From Anniella stebbinsi (taxonomy: Eukaryota; Chordata; Lepidosauria; Squamata; Anniellidae), in contig JARDYH010000005.1 in the NCBI GenBank assembly GCA_029215795.1, forward strand, positions 10,386,001 to 10,450,000: a stretch of DNA of 64,000 nucleotides, in the 5' to 3' direction. The number at the start of each line of letters is the position of its first letter. Position 1 is the first letter of the stretch. The notes below the pieces were generated by a model that saw only the letters and a list, made by a program, of their open reading frames with translations, did not search any database and was not told where the DNA came from. A program made the translations under genes and the position numbers. Shown here in pieces: positions 22,517 to 46,706 of the stretch.

Positions 22517-22745
22517 GGGTGGGTGGCACGGGGCCCGCAGGCAGCATGTGGCTCCTGCCAGCCCCCACAGCTGCCGTGTCACCGAAATGCTTGGCAGAGG
22601 CAAAACAACACAGCCATTTTCTGCAGCAAACTATTATGGAAGGATAAAATGGCCGAATTCAGCTTCTTTCCAGAAAATTGATGGCAAATTGTAATTTATT
22701 TTGCTGGTGGCGTGGCACCAGGAATGGCCCCGGACCACCCCCACC
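22517..22745. mobile_element. hAT-type (Charlie-like) non-autonomous element, 229 bp
   Basis: It starts GGGTGGGTGGCACGGGGCC and ends GGCCCCGGACCACCCCCACC (inverted). It lies between perfect 8-bp copies of TATAGCAG (22509-22516 and 22746-22753). It has no coding capacity. Confidence 0.8.
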
Positions 22746-22753
22746 TATAGCAG

Positions 22754-23177
22754 TTCACGGTACGGCCAATGCCATCACCACTGCCTCATTTTCCCTTCGG
22801 CCGACAACTGCACCGTCCGGAGCCACAACCGCAATGCAGCAGGAAGCTGAAGAAACTACCTAGGGAGGCCTGTATCTCTTGGAACACTGTTGCCTGAGAC
22901 AGCCTTACAGAAACCATGCCAGACACCAGCCATAAATCCACCCAGCCATCGCTCTATTTCAGCAGGCCCTGTGCAGCTTATGTTGCGCATGGGCAGGTAT
23001 CCACTGTGCAACTAACCCATGGATCTGCATTCGTGAAAGTAACCAAAGGCTCCCTCAATCTAGGCTGGGATGGGTTCATTCATTGGATACCTGGGTCCCA
23101 AAGAACATGGAAGCCTGTATACACCTGCCCACTAATATCAAAGGTGTGCATCTTAAAAAAAAGGTTGAGTATATATC
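22754..23177. other. Intergenic, no recognised feature
   Basis: No exon and no repeat arms were recognised. Confidence 0.4.
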
Positions 23178-23350
23178 AGGGGTGGGGAGCCTTAGGCCCT
23201 GGGCCCAAACCTAGCCCTCTGGGCTTCCCTAGATTGCCACACCCCTTTTCCTGCCCACAACCCCTTTTGTAGTTAAAGTCTGGCATATAGCCCCGCCCCT
23301 TTTGTCTTTAAACCCGCCCAACACTGCGGCCCCCTGAGAGCTTCTTCAAA
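23178..23350. mobile_element. hAT-like element end, CAGGGGTGGGGAGCC
   Basis: It starts CAGGGGTGGGGAGCCTTAGG and then has the 'GGGCCCAAAC', 'AGCCCCGCCCCTTTT' run typical of such elements. The right end could not be located, so the limit given is approximate. Confidence 0.45.
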
Positions 23351-23559
23351 ATGGAATTTGGGCTGAAAGGGGTTAATACAAATTGGGGGTTTAGATTTCC
23401 TTGCCCACTTTTAGAAACCAACAAAAATAGGGGGCCAGTTAGACATGGGTCCAATGCCTGTCCTTAACCAGTCTTGCCTGGGAGATGGGAAGTGGGGTGC
23501 GGAGCCAGAACACAAATAAACCTCCCTCTTGAAGATGGGGCTGTCAGGCTTGGCCATCC

Positions 23560-23720
23560 TGCTGCATAGGTTCTGATTCTGTGCCTTTAACAGTAGTTCG
23601 ACAAACAGAAATTAAGTAGGCAAAGCTTTTCCCTTTATCTCCATGCTGGGGGAAACGCTATCTGGTTACTTTCTGGATGAGAAACTGCTGTTAAAGGTAC
23701 AGGGTCAGTAAAAAAAATAA
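23560..23720. repeat. Interspersed repeat related to 24161-24596
   Basis: It has the short inverted blocks 'GTGCCTTTAACAG' and 'CTGTTAAAGGTACAGGGTCAG' followed by 'TAAAAAAAATAAA'. This arrangement is also present at the right end of 24161-24596 (GGTGCAGAAACAGGGCCAG). Confidence 0.5.
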
Positions 23721-23744
23721 ATAGTGGCAGTCCTACCATCCAAA

Positions 23745-23970
23745 GATGCATCCAGACATGGCTTTTATTGCGCCTGTGCCCTGCCTTGTTCATGTGTTTT
23801 TTTATTGGGTTCCAAAGAACGCATTCTACTCGTAACCCTCCCATATTTTCCCAATGCTTCTTCCGCCTTTTTTCCTCCAGCGGTAAATCCATTCAGTAAG
23901 AAAAGTCAGGATAGCAGCACGGTGCTTTGTAGTTGCTAGTTCTAGGACCCTTCCATCTGGAAGCACCCCG
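23745..23970. mobile_element. Interspersed repeat, copy 2; carries - strand poly(A) signals
   Basis: It starts GATGCATCCAGACATGGC and ends CCATCTGGAAGCACCCC, an imperfect inverted pair, and matches 3547-3740 internally. On the - strand it carries AATAAA at 23801-23806 and 23764-23769, the closest signals downstream of the PNCK stop at 24027. Confidence 0.55.
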
Positions 23971-24026
23971 AGACCCCAGCAGCCCCTGGCTGGCAACGGG
24001 GCTCCCTGTCACACCCACCTCTCTGG

Positions 24027-37169
<13,143 letters not shown>

Positions 37170-37236
37170 CGCGGACAGCAGTGAGCAGGGCAGGAAGAGC
37201 TGAGGAGGACAGAGATGTTGGGAGGAGGAGAAAAAT

Positions 37237-37263
37237 GTCACACACACACACACACATACACAC
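37237..37263. repeat. (CA)n microsatellite
   Basis: A short CA run just upstream of the exon carrying the PNCK start codon. Confidence 0.95.
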
Positions 37264-37557
37264 AAGGGTCATGGAGATGGGGTCAACCCATTCCCACGGT
37301 TCCAAGGACTAGAAGCTTCCTGCTTGTGCCTCTCTGTGACACAAGATACTGAACAATCATCAAATGTAGGATTCCACATGGGCCAGAACTACAAGATTTT
37401 GCTGCCTGAAGTGAAAAATCCAAACAGTAACACAGTAATTTGGAGTTACAAACCATCAGGATATTTGTCCTTCTGTTCGAGCATTCATGAAATGAACGAG
37501 ACAGGAGAATTTCCAGATGGTATTGTGGCTCATGGATCAGATTCAGCTGTCTCCCAT

Positions 37558-37930
37558 TAGGGTGGCCACATTATGATTCGCCAAAACAAGAGGAAATGCG
37601 TCACAAAAAAATAGGACAAAAGAGGGTGCCAATCTGCATAAAATTTCCATATGCTGATTTACATATAGATAGATGCCAAATTTAAAATAATTATTATAAC
37701 TTCCATAGAAATACAGTTCATTTCACCATACTGCTGTGAGCAGGTGAAATGTGTTCCTGCCTGTTCACTCTGCTTCCCAGGTGCTCACTGTGGATGGACA
37801 ACAGTTCTGATGTTTTTTTAATCTTTAAACCAGACTGGAGTGCCCTTCAAAGAGAGGCCACCTTCAAACAGAGAATGGTCCTTGGGCAGTCCTTCAAATA
37901 GAGGAGTGTCCTCTGTAAAAAACCACCCTA
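37558..37930. mobile_element. hAT-like element, TIR TAGGGTGGCC, 373 bp
   Basis: The left end is TAGGGTGGCCACATTATGAT and the right end AAAAACCACCCTA. The flanks TCTCCCAT and TGACCCAT match at 6 of 8 bases. It shares the 'CTTCAAATAGAGGAGTGTCC' and 'GCATAAAATTTCCATATGCTG' blocks with 13558-14077. It lies in the PNCK 5' intron. Confidence 0.65.
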
Positions 37931-38579
37931 TGACCCATTCTGCTCAAAATTCTTAATGTAATGGCAGCTCAAATTCCACTACTTGAGGTGTCTGTCCCAC
38001 TTTGCCTGGGGCTAAGGCCATCTCTGTGTCCACCACAACCTTGGCTAACTTTGCAAGTCTTTCCATGAAGTGACCAGAAGCTGTCACTCTGTCAAGAAGG
38101 GCCCTGGGCTCTTTGCCATCGCGGTCACTTTCCCCAGAAGCTGCAGTCCATGGAGGCCTCATTCTCCATCAGGGCCACAACAACCAATTACCGCCAAACT
38201 GTAAACAGAAGACAAAAACTGATGGCTAGTAATAAAAGGAACAATGGGCAGTCAGAGAAGCAATCGTGCTTAACTGAACCTGAGAAGCTACTTTCAAGGG
38301 ATCATCTCTGGAACATATGAATAAACGGAGTGCCTCTGACCATTCGCAGAATGGATTTTGTCCACCACAAACCACAGCCAGCCCCAAGATGCTCAATATT
38401 AGAGCTTTTGTGTCAGAGGGTGTGTGGCTTCCAGACTCCCTAGATCCCTTGCTCCCGTTCCAGGGGCACCATTTTAAGACACACGCACACATACAGATGC
38501 TTATTCACCTGAGCACCTATTTCTCTGGACAACCCAAAGCTCTAATAAAAAGAAGCACTTCTACATACAGCGCATAGTT

Positions 38580-38888
38580 AAATTATGGAATTCATAAATG
38601 TAGTGATGGCCACCAATTTGGATGGCTTTAAAAGGGTGTTGGATAAATTCCTGGAAGAGAAGGCTATCGATGGCTACTAGCCCTAATGGCTATGTGCTAC
38701 CTCCAGTATTCAAGGCAGTAAGCCTATATACACCAGTTGCTGGGGAACATGGGCGGGAGGTTGCTGTTGCAACATGTCCTGCTTTGTTGGTCCCCTGGCC
38801 GACAGCTGGTTGGCCACTGTGTGAACAGAGTGCTGGACTGGATGGACCCTCCGTCTGATCCAGCATGGGACGTCTTATGTTCTTATGA
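38580..38888 (+). mobile_element. CR1-like LINE 3' end
   Basis: The + strand has 'TAATGGCCACCAA'-like coding residue (LDGFKRVLDKFLEEKA), then TATATACACCAGTTGCTGGG, TGGTTGGCCACTGTGTGAAC and GATCCAGCATGGGACG, ending TCTTATGTTCTTATGA, the short CR1 terminal repeat. Confidence 0.85.
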
Positions 38889-39623
38889 CTCCGTTATAGA
38901 CAATCAACAATGCAATCCTAGACATGCCTGTTTAGAACTAAGTCCCAAAGACACAGATCTCTTTCCTTAAATTAAACCCTTAAGAAGGTGAGTGTTCAAC
39001 TAATATTTGTAACATTTGCCATACTCATCACAAAGTGAGAAAACAAAGAAAACCACAATATGGGTTAAAATACACATTTTTATAAAGCTACATTGAATCC
39101 TGCGTCCCCCATCTTTACAGAGATGTATTGAAATCGAGTGCCTGCTCCTCTCCTTCAAGACATTAAGCAGTGGGCAATGTGCGTGAGTGTTATTTCTTCT
39201 TAGTTCCTGCAGTCATCAGCAAGAAATCGTGTTTATCTCTATGCTGTGAAACGTTTTGCTTATTGCTTTGTGAAGATCTAGCTGCTGTTAAAAGACACAG
39301 AAGCAGTCCACAGAAACTTGTGTGTTTCTGCCAGTTGAGACCCCTACACTAAAGTTCCAAATGAGAGGTGGAGGGGGTGAAATACTATGTAAATGTAGTG
39401 CCTTTGACTTCCTCCCCGACCCCCGCTGCCAACACATATAAAAGTGTATGCATAAAAATAGGAATAAATACTGTATACGCTAACAACAGCTACAATGGTG
39501 TATATAATATATACAAATGTATTGTGGTATACACAATACAATATCCCAGATATGCAAAATAGAAAAAAGGTAATTAATAGTCGGTAAAAGAAGGGTGGGA
39601 GTGGAGGAGAGACAATTTATGCA
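38889..39623. other. PNCK 5' intron, little recognised
   Basis: A fragment of the ~90-bp family (CAATCCTAGACATGCCTGTT) lies at about 38909-38945. The rest is AT-rich without recognised features. Confidence 0.4.
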
Positions 39624-39764
39624 TTTGGGCACAAGCCTATGCATGTTTAGTCAGAAAAAAAAGTCCTACAACTCCCAGCATTTCCCAATCAGCCATGCTG
39701 GCTGGGGGATGCCAGGAGTTGTAGGGCTTTTTTCTGTCTACACGTGCATAGGCTTGTGCCCTTA
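39624..39764. mobile_element. ~140-bp near-perfect palindromic MITE
   Basis: Left arm GGGCACAAGCCTATGCATGT ... AAAGTCCTACAACTCCCAGCA; right arm GGAGTTGTAGGGCTTTTTTC ... GTGCATAGGCTTGTGCCC. The arms pair over almost the whole length around CCATGCTGGCTGG. Related fragments lie at 48754-48826 and 52920-52985, and at about 40485-40515. Confidence 0.85.
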
Positions 39765-39969
39765 ATGTTTAATACTGGCTTGCTGTTGATGCATAAGACA
39801 AAAAAGGAAATAGTTATCAGGAAATATGGTTTTCTCTCCTTTTATTAATTTCCAGAATAAGAGAGGTTGGGATCAGGTCAAAGTCTGGAAAAAGCCTCAG
39901 CTTACCCAGCACAATCCCCAATTGAAATGAATGGGAACTGCATGAGACCTTGCATTAGAATGTGGAACT

Positions 39970-39986
39970 GGGGGGGGGGGGGGGGG
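39970..39986. repeat. Poly-G run
   Basis: Seventeen consecutive G. A similar run lies at 63310-63326. Confidence 0.97.
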
Positions 39987-40159
39987 ATGAGAACAGATGG
40001 AAAAAACTGGCCAGGTACATAAAAAAAATTGGCTGAGGTTTCTAGTGGAAAGAAATAGTTTTTAAAGCAACAAGGAATAAATGATATTCCACACTTTTGT
40101 ATTATATCTCTCTTTGGGTTTTTGTGTGTATTGGGTATACAATATATCAATCACTTTCC

Positions 40160-40566
40160 CAGAGATTGCTAAGATCATCAGAGGAGTTCTTCAGAGGAGT
40201 TCTTGCTGGTTGTACTGCAACCTGCAGATCTGACAGCACCTGGAAGTGGACCTTCTTTGTGGTGGCACCCACCATTTGAAATGCATATTCAAATGGCACA
40301 TTTTAGGCACCTGTTAAAGACCCATCTCTTTACCCAAGCCTTCCCTGAAGTATGCTGCTGCCCAGTTACTTTAGTATTTATCATGTTTTTAGTTTTGGTT
40401 TTAAATATTTTAAACAATTTAACTGATGGGTTTTTCTATTTATTATGATGGTTTTTAATTTTTGATTTTATAAACCACTTAGGGTGCAATCGTATGCATA
40501 CTTAGACAGAAAGAAGGGATATTTTTAGATATGTAAACAGTATATAAATTGATGAAGAAATCTAAC

Positions 40567-40599
<33 letters not shown>

Positions 40600-40602
40600 G
40601 AT
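40160..40602 (+). mobile_element. L2-like LINE 3' end with (AAT)n tail
   Basis: The + strand contains CTTCTTTGTGGTGGCACCCA, then 'HLLKTHLFTQAFPE' as the C-terminal LINE residue string. A T-rich 3' UTR leads to TTATAAACCACTTAGG. The '40485' palindromic fragment and an AAT microsatellite (40568-40602) follow. Confidence 0.7.
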
Positions 40603-41248
40603 GGTGATGGTGATGATAGTGTATGCAATGCAATGGCTAAGCACATACATATGATAACTGTGAAGCCATTCCTGCTGGAAGGCACCAACTTTTTTACAGA
40701 GTCTGACCACTAGTTAAGGGACAGATAGTCTGGGGATAATATACTTCAAGCCCCCAAACCAATTTCTGAAGAATAGAATGCCCTCCAAGAATACAAAACT
40801 TTGCTCAAATGGTTAAAGGTCATGTATAAAGGTCATGTGTATGTGTTATCTTCTCTCCCTCTCTTTCTTTCTTTTTCTTTTTTTTTGGTACTTATTTTTC
40901 TTAGTTCTAAGAAGAAAAAGAAAATCTACACTTTCATGGGAAGGTTTGATATTTGTGTAAACACCCTTGAGGCCTGGAAATAGGGAGGGACATAGGTGTA
41001 CAATGTACATAAACAAATGAGGTTTGTAAGGATATAAAAAGCCCATGAAGAATAAAAAGGCCCATGGGGCCCTGCCAATGGCAATCCATCCCTATACATT
41101 TGGGATTGCACAGAAGTATGGTCAGGGTCAGCCCCAATTCCCTTTCCGTGCTAGAAGAAGAAAATTCACACGACACCCTTTACTTCTGCTGTTCATCTCT
41201 GCTCTAGTGGGAGGGTTTCCTGTGCAAGCCCCACTAAGGGGAGCTATT
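40603..41248. other. PNCK 5' intron, no recognised feature
   Basis: A T-rich run lies near 40865-40890. Nothing else was recognised. Confidence 0.4.
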
Positions 41249-41378
41249 AGCCTTCCCCAGCTCCAAATGTGTTGGCCTGCAATCCCCATCATCCACAGCC
41301 AGCATGGTGTCTGCTGGCTGGGGGTGATGGGAGTTGTTGTTTAACACATCTGGAGCGTGCCAGGTTGGGGGAGGCTGT
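41249..41378. mobile_element. Foldback MITE ('AATCCCCATCATCC' copy)
   Basis: Arms AGCCTTCCCCAGC / GGGGGAGGCT and CCCATCATCCACAGCCAGCA / GGCTGGGGGTGATGGGAG surround TGGTGTC. Confidence 0.85.
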
Positions 41379-42281
41379 TAGCAAGCTTAGCTCATGGGAC
41401 AAATCTTGCTCACCCAAAATCTAATTGGACTGGAAGTTGAATTTCACTTCAACACTGGTGATGGGACAGCATCCTCCGTTGCACCTGAGGGCGCCAGGCT
41501 AGCTCATAGGGGATGCACAGCACACACAGCTCTCTCCTCCAACAGAGGGGAACAGCTAGGGGGCTGCCACTGACCCTCTTCAGCATCTTCCGCCTGAAGC
41601 AATTGCCTCACTCCACCAAATAGTGCCTCCTCAAAATACCTGTTCAGAGGGACAATTTATATCAGGAAAATACCGGCAGGGGAGGGGGAGAGATTAAAAC
41701 ACCCCTCCTCCAGCACCAAGGCCCTGATCCAAACTACCATCCCATGACTGCTTTTCAACTTCTTTTAAAGGCTGCAGGAGACACGATCCCAGATCTCCTG
41801 CCATCTCATCTGTTCGTCCATGACTGTGGTCACAGGAGACAAAGGACAACCCATATCCTTGAGGGCTTCGCTTCTACTTTCCCCCAGAGGAGTGAAGAAA
41901 AAAGCTGCACTCGGGGCAAGGGAGACAGTGTTGCAGTGAGGACAAAACTTGGTTTTCACCCCTGACAGAGGGTAGCCTGACCTCGATCAGGCAGGGGATG
42001 AAATGCGTCATGCAGAAATGAACTGGTTCTCCTGCTCGGGGTTCCTCCTGCTACCACAACCCACCTGGCATAATTAAGAAATGTCAAAAGGCTCTGAATT
42101 ATTATGAAAGGTCTTCTTCTACTATTACTACTACTGAACCATCTTGGTGCATTGTACTCAAAGGTGGTGCCTACTCATTGACTGGGTATATTTCTCACCT
42201 GTGGCATGTCTTTCCTTGCTAGACTAGGTGTGTTCATATAGATCTATACGATATAGATAGACAGATAGATAGATACACACA
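41379..42281. other. PNCK 5' intron; reversed relative of the 34224 hAT family at about 41400-41630
   Basis: The stretch CCAGGCTAGCTCATAGGGGA and nearby blocks resemble 8157-8440 in reverse orientation. The rest has no recognised feature. A GATA run lies near 42255. Confidence 0.4.
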
Positions 42282-42639
42282 GGCTGCCTCTACAAGAGGC
42301 ATTTAAAGCTCTTTCAAGGCACATTAAAAAATTTACCTCTACAAGAACGGAGCGCAAATCGGGCGTAGAGGCGCGTTTTCTCTCCGATTATGCGCATTAT
42401 CGAATGCGCGTTAAATAGCGAGTTTTATTTTGCTCCGGCCGTTAAAGCACATTTTGACTATGTGAACAAGCGATTCTCCGCATTAACTACTTGTAAAGCG
42501 CATTTGAAACAACCGGTAAGGTCACCCGTTGAGTGCTCAATTACCTCCTGCATACAAGCATTTACGATAAAGCGCTTCCGAGAAGATATGCATAATCGGA
42601 GGAACAGGCGTCAAACGGAATCCATCTAGAGGGGGTCCT
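42282..42639 (+). mobile_element. 355-bp CpG-rich element ('GCGC family'), copy 3, diverged 3' half
   Basis: The first 210 bp match the other copies closely (GGCTGCCTCTACAAGAGGCA; frame start at 42390, offset 108). The 3' half differs from about 42500, leaving a 79-codon frame with an unrelated end. The end is GAGGGGGTCCT. The flanks are ACA (42279-42281) and ACA (42640-42642). Confidence 0.75.
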
Positions 42640-42849
42640 ACACATAATGCTGAGTATGCTTGTGTGTGTGTGTGTGTGAGACAGAAAAATAAAACTGTAT
42701 GTGGCTAAAAGGGCTGTAAATTTTGTACCTTGGATGGTCAGTGTGTATGAGTGACTGGCAGTAGATATATGTTGTGTGTGTTATGGTGTGTGAAAAGTGA
42801 GTAATGGTTCATGTGGGAGCAAGCAACCAGAAGTCCCTCGGTCAATTTT

Positions 42850-43130
42850 AGTCCCTTATTTATTTATTTTATTTTATTACATTTGTATACCGCCCCATAG
42901 CCGAAGGTCTCTGGGCAGTTTACATAAGATTAAAGCCATTAAAAACAATATACCAAAATTAAAACGGCAAAAACATACAATATACCCACAATATACACAT
43001 ACATCTAAAACCACTATAATAACTCAGTTGCCCATCCAGAGGAGTGGAGAAAAGTGCTATCCACAACAAAAGTTCTTGTTGCCAGGTCAGTAGAGGATAT
43101 GATTTGAGGCCCCGGCCTACCAGCCCTTTA
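42850..43130 (-). mobile_element. L2-like LINE tail, reverse orientation
   Basis: TTTATTTATTTTATTTTATT, ACATTTGTATACCGCCCCAT and AGCCGAAGGTCTCTGGGCAG are the complement of the usual tail, followed by an A-rich stretch. Confidence 0.7.
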
Positions 43131-43365
43131 GAAAGTAGCCTACTGGCAAAACTAGTTGCTGACCAGAAGGTTTGATAGCAAGACAAGTGTGTGTATTAAC
43201 AAGCTGCTCTTATTTATCTGCCGCCTTTGTAGCTTTCTTCAAGTTGCTCAGGGCAACATAACTGGGATCTTACCCCCTTTTTTATCTTCACAAACCTGTG
43301 AGGAAATAACTTATCCCAAACCACCTTCAAGATTCATGGCAGGTCTTCTTCCCACGCAAAGTTCA

Positions 43366-43502
43366 GCCTTCCCCAACCTGGTACATTCTTGTTCTTTTTT
43401 TTAAACTACATCTCCCAGCATTCTGACCATTGGTCGTGCTCGCTGGAGATTATGGGTATTGAAGTCCAAAACATCTGGAGGGCACCAGTTGGAGGAAGGC
43501 TG
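43366..43502. mobile_element. Foldback MITE
   Basis: CAGCCTTCCCCAACCTGGTA at the left and GGCACCAGTTGGAGGAAGGC at the right; internal CTACATCTCCCAGCATTCTG and AGATTATGGGTATTGAAGTC. Confidence 0.8.
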
Positions 43503-44034
43503 CTCTATCCATTATACTGTATTATACTGGTGTTGCGGTCCTGTGAGAGGACCAGTGTGTCATATAGCTGGGGGTGGGGGTAGGGTGAATTGAGCTACTC
43601 TTACTTCTTTTTATGAATGGTGATGTTATGTGCCGGGGAAATGTAATATTTCTTCCTACAGCTTGAAGTGGGTGTTGCTTGGCTATTGGGCAACTGTGTG
43701 TGGATACAATCTGTGAGATACACAACATTGTGCATCATTTTATAGAGATGTAGTTTGTTTACATGCTGTGTGACATGTTAATGTGTTGAGAAGTGTGTAG
43801 AATGGGGGGGCTGTATGTGAAAATTATAATGCAGCAGCAATATTTGATGAATGCAGATGCATTACCATCTACTGCAGAAATAAGTATGTGCGTCCGTTTA
43901 TGCCATTTCAAAAATGTACCAGTATGGATGTGTATTGTTATGTACACTTGAATATGTGGTGTAAATAATAAGTGTCTGCATGCAAGAGAAAGGTGGAAGT
44001 GTGTGTGTGTAAGAGAGAGAGAGAGAGAGTGTGT
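43503..44034. other. PNCK 5' intron, no recognised feature
   Basis: TG-rich, with short GA/GT microsatellite near 43998-44034. Confidence 0.45.
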
Positions 44035-44258
44035 GGCTGAATTCGGACGACACAATAACCAACGGGGTGGGAAAACAATCGTCAGTTGTATTGACTATCG
44101 TGTCGTCCAAATGCTGCCATAGTCAACTCAGCGCTGATCCTAATCCACACCACAGTTGATTATTTATTACCATGTTGTGTGGGGAGTAACCCCTAGATGA
44201 ACAACTGTAAAGTTGATTATTACCCCACCATTGACTATCGTGTCATCCGAATTCAGCC
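44035..44258. mobile_element. MITE, TIR GGCTGAATTCGGACGACAC, copy A (224 bp)
   Basis: The left end GGCTGAATTCGGACGACACA and right end TGTCATCCGAATTCAGCC are inverted over at least 18 bases. A second inverted pair lies inside (TTGACTATCGTGTCGTCC near 44090). It is inserted into a TG/GA microsatellite. Two other copies lie at 54197 and 63076. Confidence 0.85.
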
Positions 44259-45374
44259 ACTGTGTGTGTGCACAGAGTCTTGTTTTGAGGCAATATGACC
44301 TGATGCTGCATAGATAGATTATGGTGGTATGAGTGATATAAATAGGAATGAATGGGGAAGAATGAAGGCATGAGAAGGGGGGCATGTGTGGAGGGAGGAT
44401 TTGCAGATGGTTGGATGATTGGGAATAAACAGAAGGATGAGAGTTGGGGCAGAAAGATATGTAGATTTAAGATGATGGAGGATTAGATGAAGGAGGGAGG
44501 TGTTTTTCTGTGGGTTTTTTTTTTTTAATAGGAGACGCAGATAAGCATGTAATCATTGTAATGGGGGACAGACCATGTGGGAAGTCAAGAAAATGGCTGG
44601 ACAAACTGATGGATGGATAGAGAGGATTCAGAGTAATGGAGTGTTATGGAAACAGAAAAGAATATATAGATGGATGGATATAAGCTCAGACTGATAAAGC
44701 AAGTAGAAACTGATGAAGCTAGTAGAGAAAAGGCATCGCATGAGATTCACTTCAGAAGTACAACACGCAAGCCCTGTGTGCACTCAGCAACAACAAGCGG
44801 ATTAATTAAATATTATAGATTTGCACACCCTCTTCACCCGACGATGCATCCATCCACCTGTTTGGATGGACAGCAAAGAAGAATGATTTGTAGTTCTTCC
44901 ACAGATCCAACACACCACAACAGAAAGACACCCACCTTTGCGGACAGAAAATGAAATACCCATTATTTACCCACAGCGAATTAGAGGTACAAATTGTTTG
45001 GCCATTAACAACCAGGTTTCTCGGCCGGATCAAACGCACAGCTCCACAGAAACTTTATTGGCAGTGTAACCCTGAAGCATTTTACTCCGAAGTCTCATTG
45101 AACTATATCACTTACTCCCTAGCAAGCGTGCTTAAGATTGCAGCCTTGCTCACTTTCCCGACTTCACTCGCCCCCCTAAAATGATTGCTCTGTCTTGCAC
45201 GCACGCACATACCCAAGTTGTTATTGTTTTTAGGACATTCATAAACATCAGCCTTCCTGCAGGGCTTTTTGATTACCGTGTGAACGCGACACACCGCCTT
45301 CTCTTATGGACCAGGAAGCTCCCTGCTATGAGCGTAAACACAGCAGCACCAGGCAACCGCAGGGCAGTGAAACA

Positions 45375-45377
<3 letters not shown>
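44259..45377. other. Region upstream of PNCK promoter block, intron side
   Basis: No exon was recognised. GGAT/ATGG-rich simple sequence lies near 44400-44690. Confidence 0.4.
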
Positions 45378-45430
<53 letters not shown>

Positions 45431-45470
45431 GCAGAGAGAGAGAGAGGCGCGCGCGCGTGCACACACACAG
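45378..45470. repeat. (TC)n(AC)n and (GA)n(GC)n compound microsatellite
   Basis: TC, AC, AG, GCGCGC and AC runs in succession at the edge of the CpG-dense block. Confidence 0.95.
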
Positions 45471-45835
45471 AGCCCTGCTCGCTCTTCCCAGCCCAGGCGC
45501 CCCCATCTCTCCAAGTTGCACCCCCCTCATCCGATCTTCCTCCACCACCGCCACTACCCAGCGCGCTTCCTGCACTGCAATCCGGATTCGTTTACATTCC
45601 TTGGGCGTCCGCATCCTGCGCGGTTCCCAGATTGCTGGTAGCGGTGCATGCGAGTCGCGGGGTGGGGTGAGAGGGTCGTGTGTGTGTGCGCGTCCCTGGA
45701 CGCGTGTGCCTGTGTGTTGATGTGTGCGTGGGCACACGCAGGCAGGGGACTGCAACGAGGAGCCCCACTTCGCCTACTCCCTACATCTCCCCAAATCCTG
45801 CTCTCCCCCAGCACCGCCTCCTTCCCTTTCCTACC

Positions 45836-45869
<34 letters not shown>

Positions 45870-46340
45870 GCTGCAGACGGTCTTGAGCGCCCTCCGGAGT
45901 TAGCCCATGCTAGAGGCAGGGAGCCCCCTCCCCATCCGCAAGCCCCCTCCTTTCAAGCCAGTCAATCAGCCAGACCAACCCAACCCACCTCTCCACGCCT
46001 GATGCGCTGGTTTACTCCACCCGCCTCATCCGTCTCCCTTTAAAGCGTCTCTCCAGCCCTGCCTTGTAAGGAAATAACAGGCAGACATGTGGTCTCTCAA
46101 GAACGGCCGGAAATCAACGCAAGAGAGACACTAGCGGCCACTCCAGAGCTGGACTATCCTGAGTTACTGCCTGGGAAGTGAACAGCAAGAGGAAATAGCG
46201 AGGGGCACGATCGCCAGAGTAGAGACTCCAAGGGCGGACACAATGTATCCCACAATCTGAATAGTGAGAGCTGACCTAGCGTAGTGATGCGCCCGGAGAC
46301 TGATTGGTCAATCAGGAGGAAGTCCTCTGTTCCGACGCCG
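45471..46340 (-). promoter_or_regulatory. PNCK: CpG-dense block, probable PNCK promoter and non-coding exon 1
   Basis: Many CpGs, GC-rich, no repeats apart from triplets. On the - strand a (CAG)n run ends at 45835 and is followed at once by a good donor, GTAGGAAAG, as expected for a first exon. The coding exon at 37199 has an upstream acceptor and so needs one. Upstream in the same candidate exon a minimal uORF, ATGGGCTAA (45908-45900), is seen. Further up, ATTGGTCAATC at about 46302 holds CCAAT-type boxes in both orientations. The transcription start cannot be placed. This is inference, not transcript evidence. Confidence 0.5.
45836..45876. repeat. (CTG)n/(CAG)n run
   Basis: Twelve or so CTG triplets with one CTA interruption, within the candidate PNCK first exon (CAG on the transcript strand). 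Confidence 0.95.
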
Positions 46341-46351
46341 CCTCTACCACC

Positions 46352-46706
46352 GACTACCTCCACAAGAGAGGTTTAATGCTCTTTGAAGGCTCATTATAAA
46401 TTTTACCTCCACACCAGCGGAGCGCAAAACGGGCGTAGAGGCGCGTTATCTCCTGGATTATGCGCATTATCGAATGCGCGTTAAATAGCGACTTTTATTT
46501 TGCTCCGGCCGTTAAAGCGCATTTTCGCCGTGTGAACAAGCGATTATGCGCATTAACTTCCTGTAAAGCGCTTTTTGGACATCAATTAATGCGCTTCGCC
46601 GCCTCTCGCCGCCTCCCGTGCAGAGGGATTAGGAGTAAATGCGCCTCCGCGATAATGCGCATAATCGCCGAACCGGGCGCAAAAGTGCATCCTTGTGGAG
46701 GGGGCC
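46352..46706 (+). mobile_element. 355-bp CpG-rich element ('GCGC family'), copy 4
   Basis: Exactly 355 bp. It begins GACTACCTCCACAAGAGAGG and ends CCTTGTGGAGGGGGCC. The conserved open frame starts at 46460 (offset 108) and runs past the element end to 46756 because the usual stop is lost. The flanks do not match. It lies next to the probable PNCK promoter. Confidence 0.8.

Noticed and set aside
45648..46043. 131-codon + strand frame in the CpG-dense block
   Set aside because: Ala-rich from the CTG run, no family resemblance, and it lies opposite the likely PNCK first exon.
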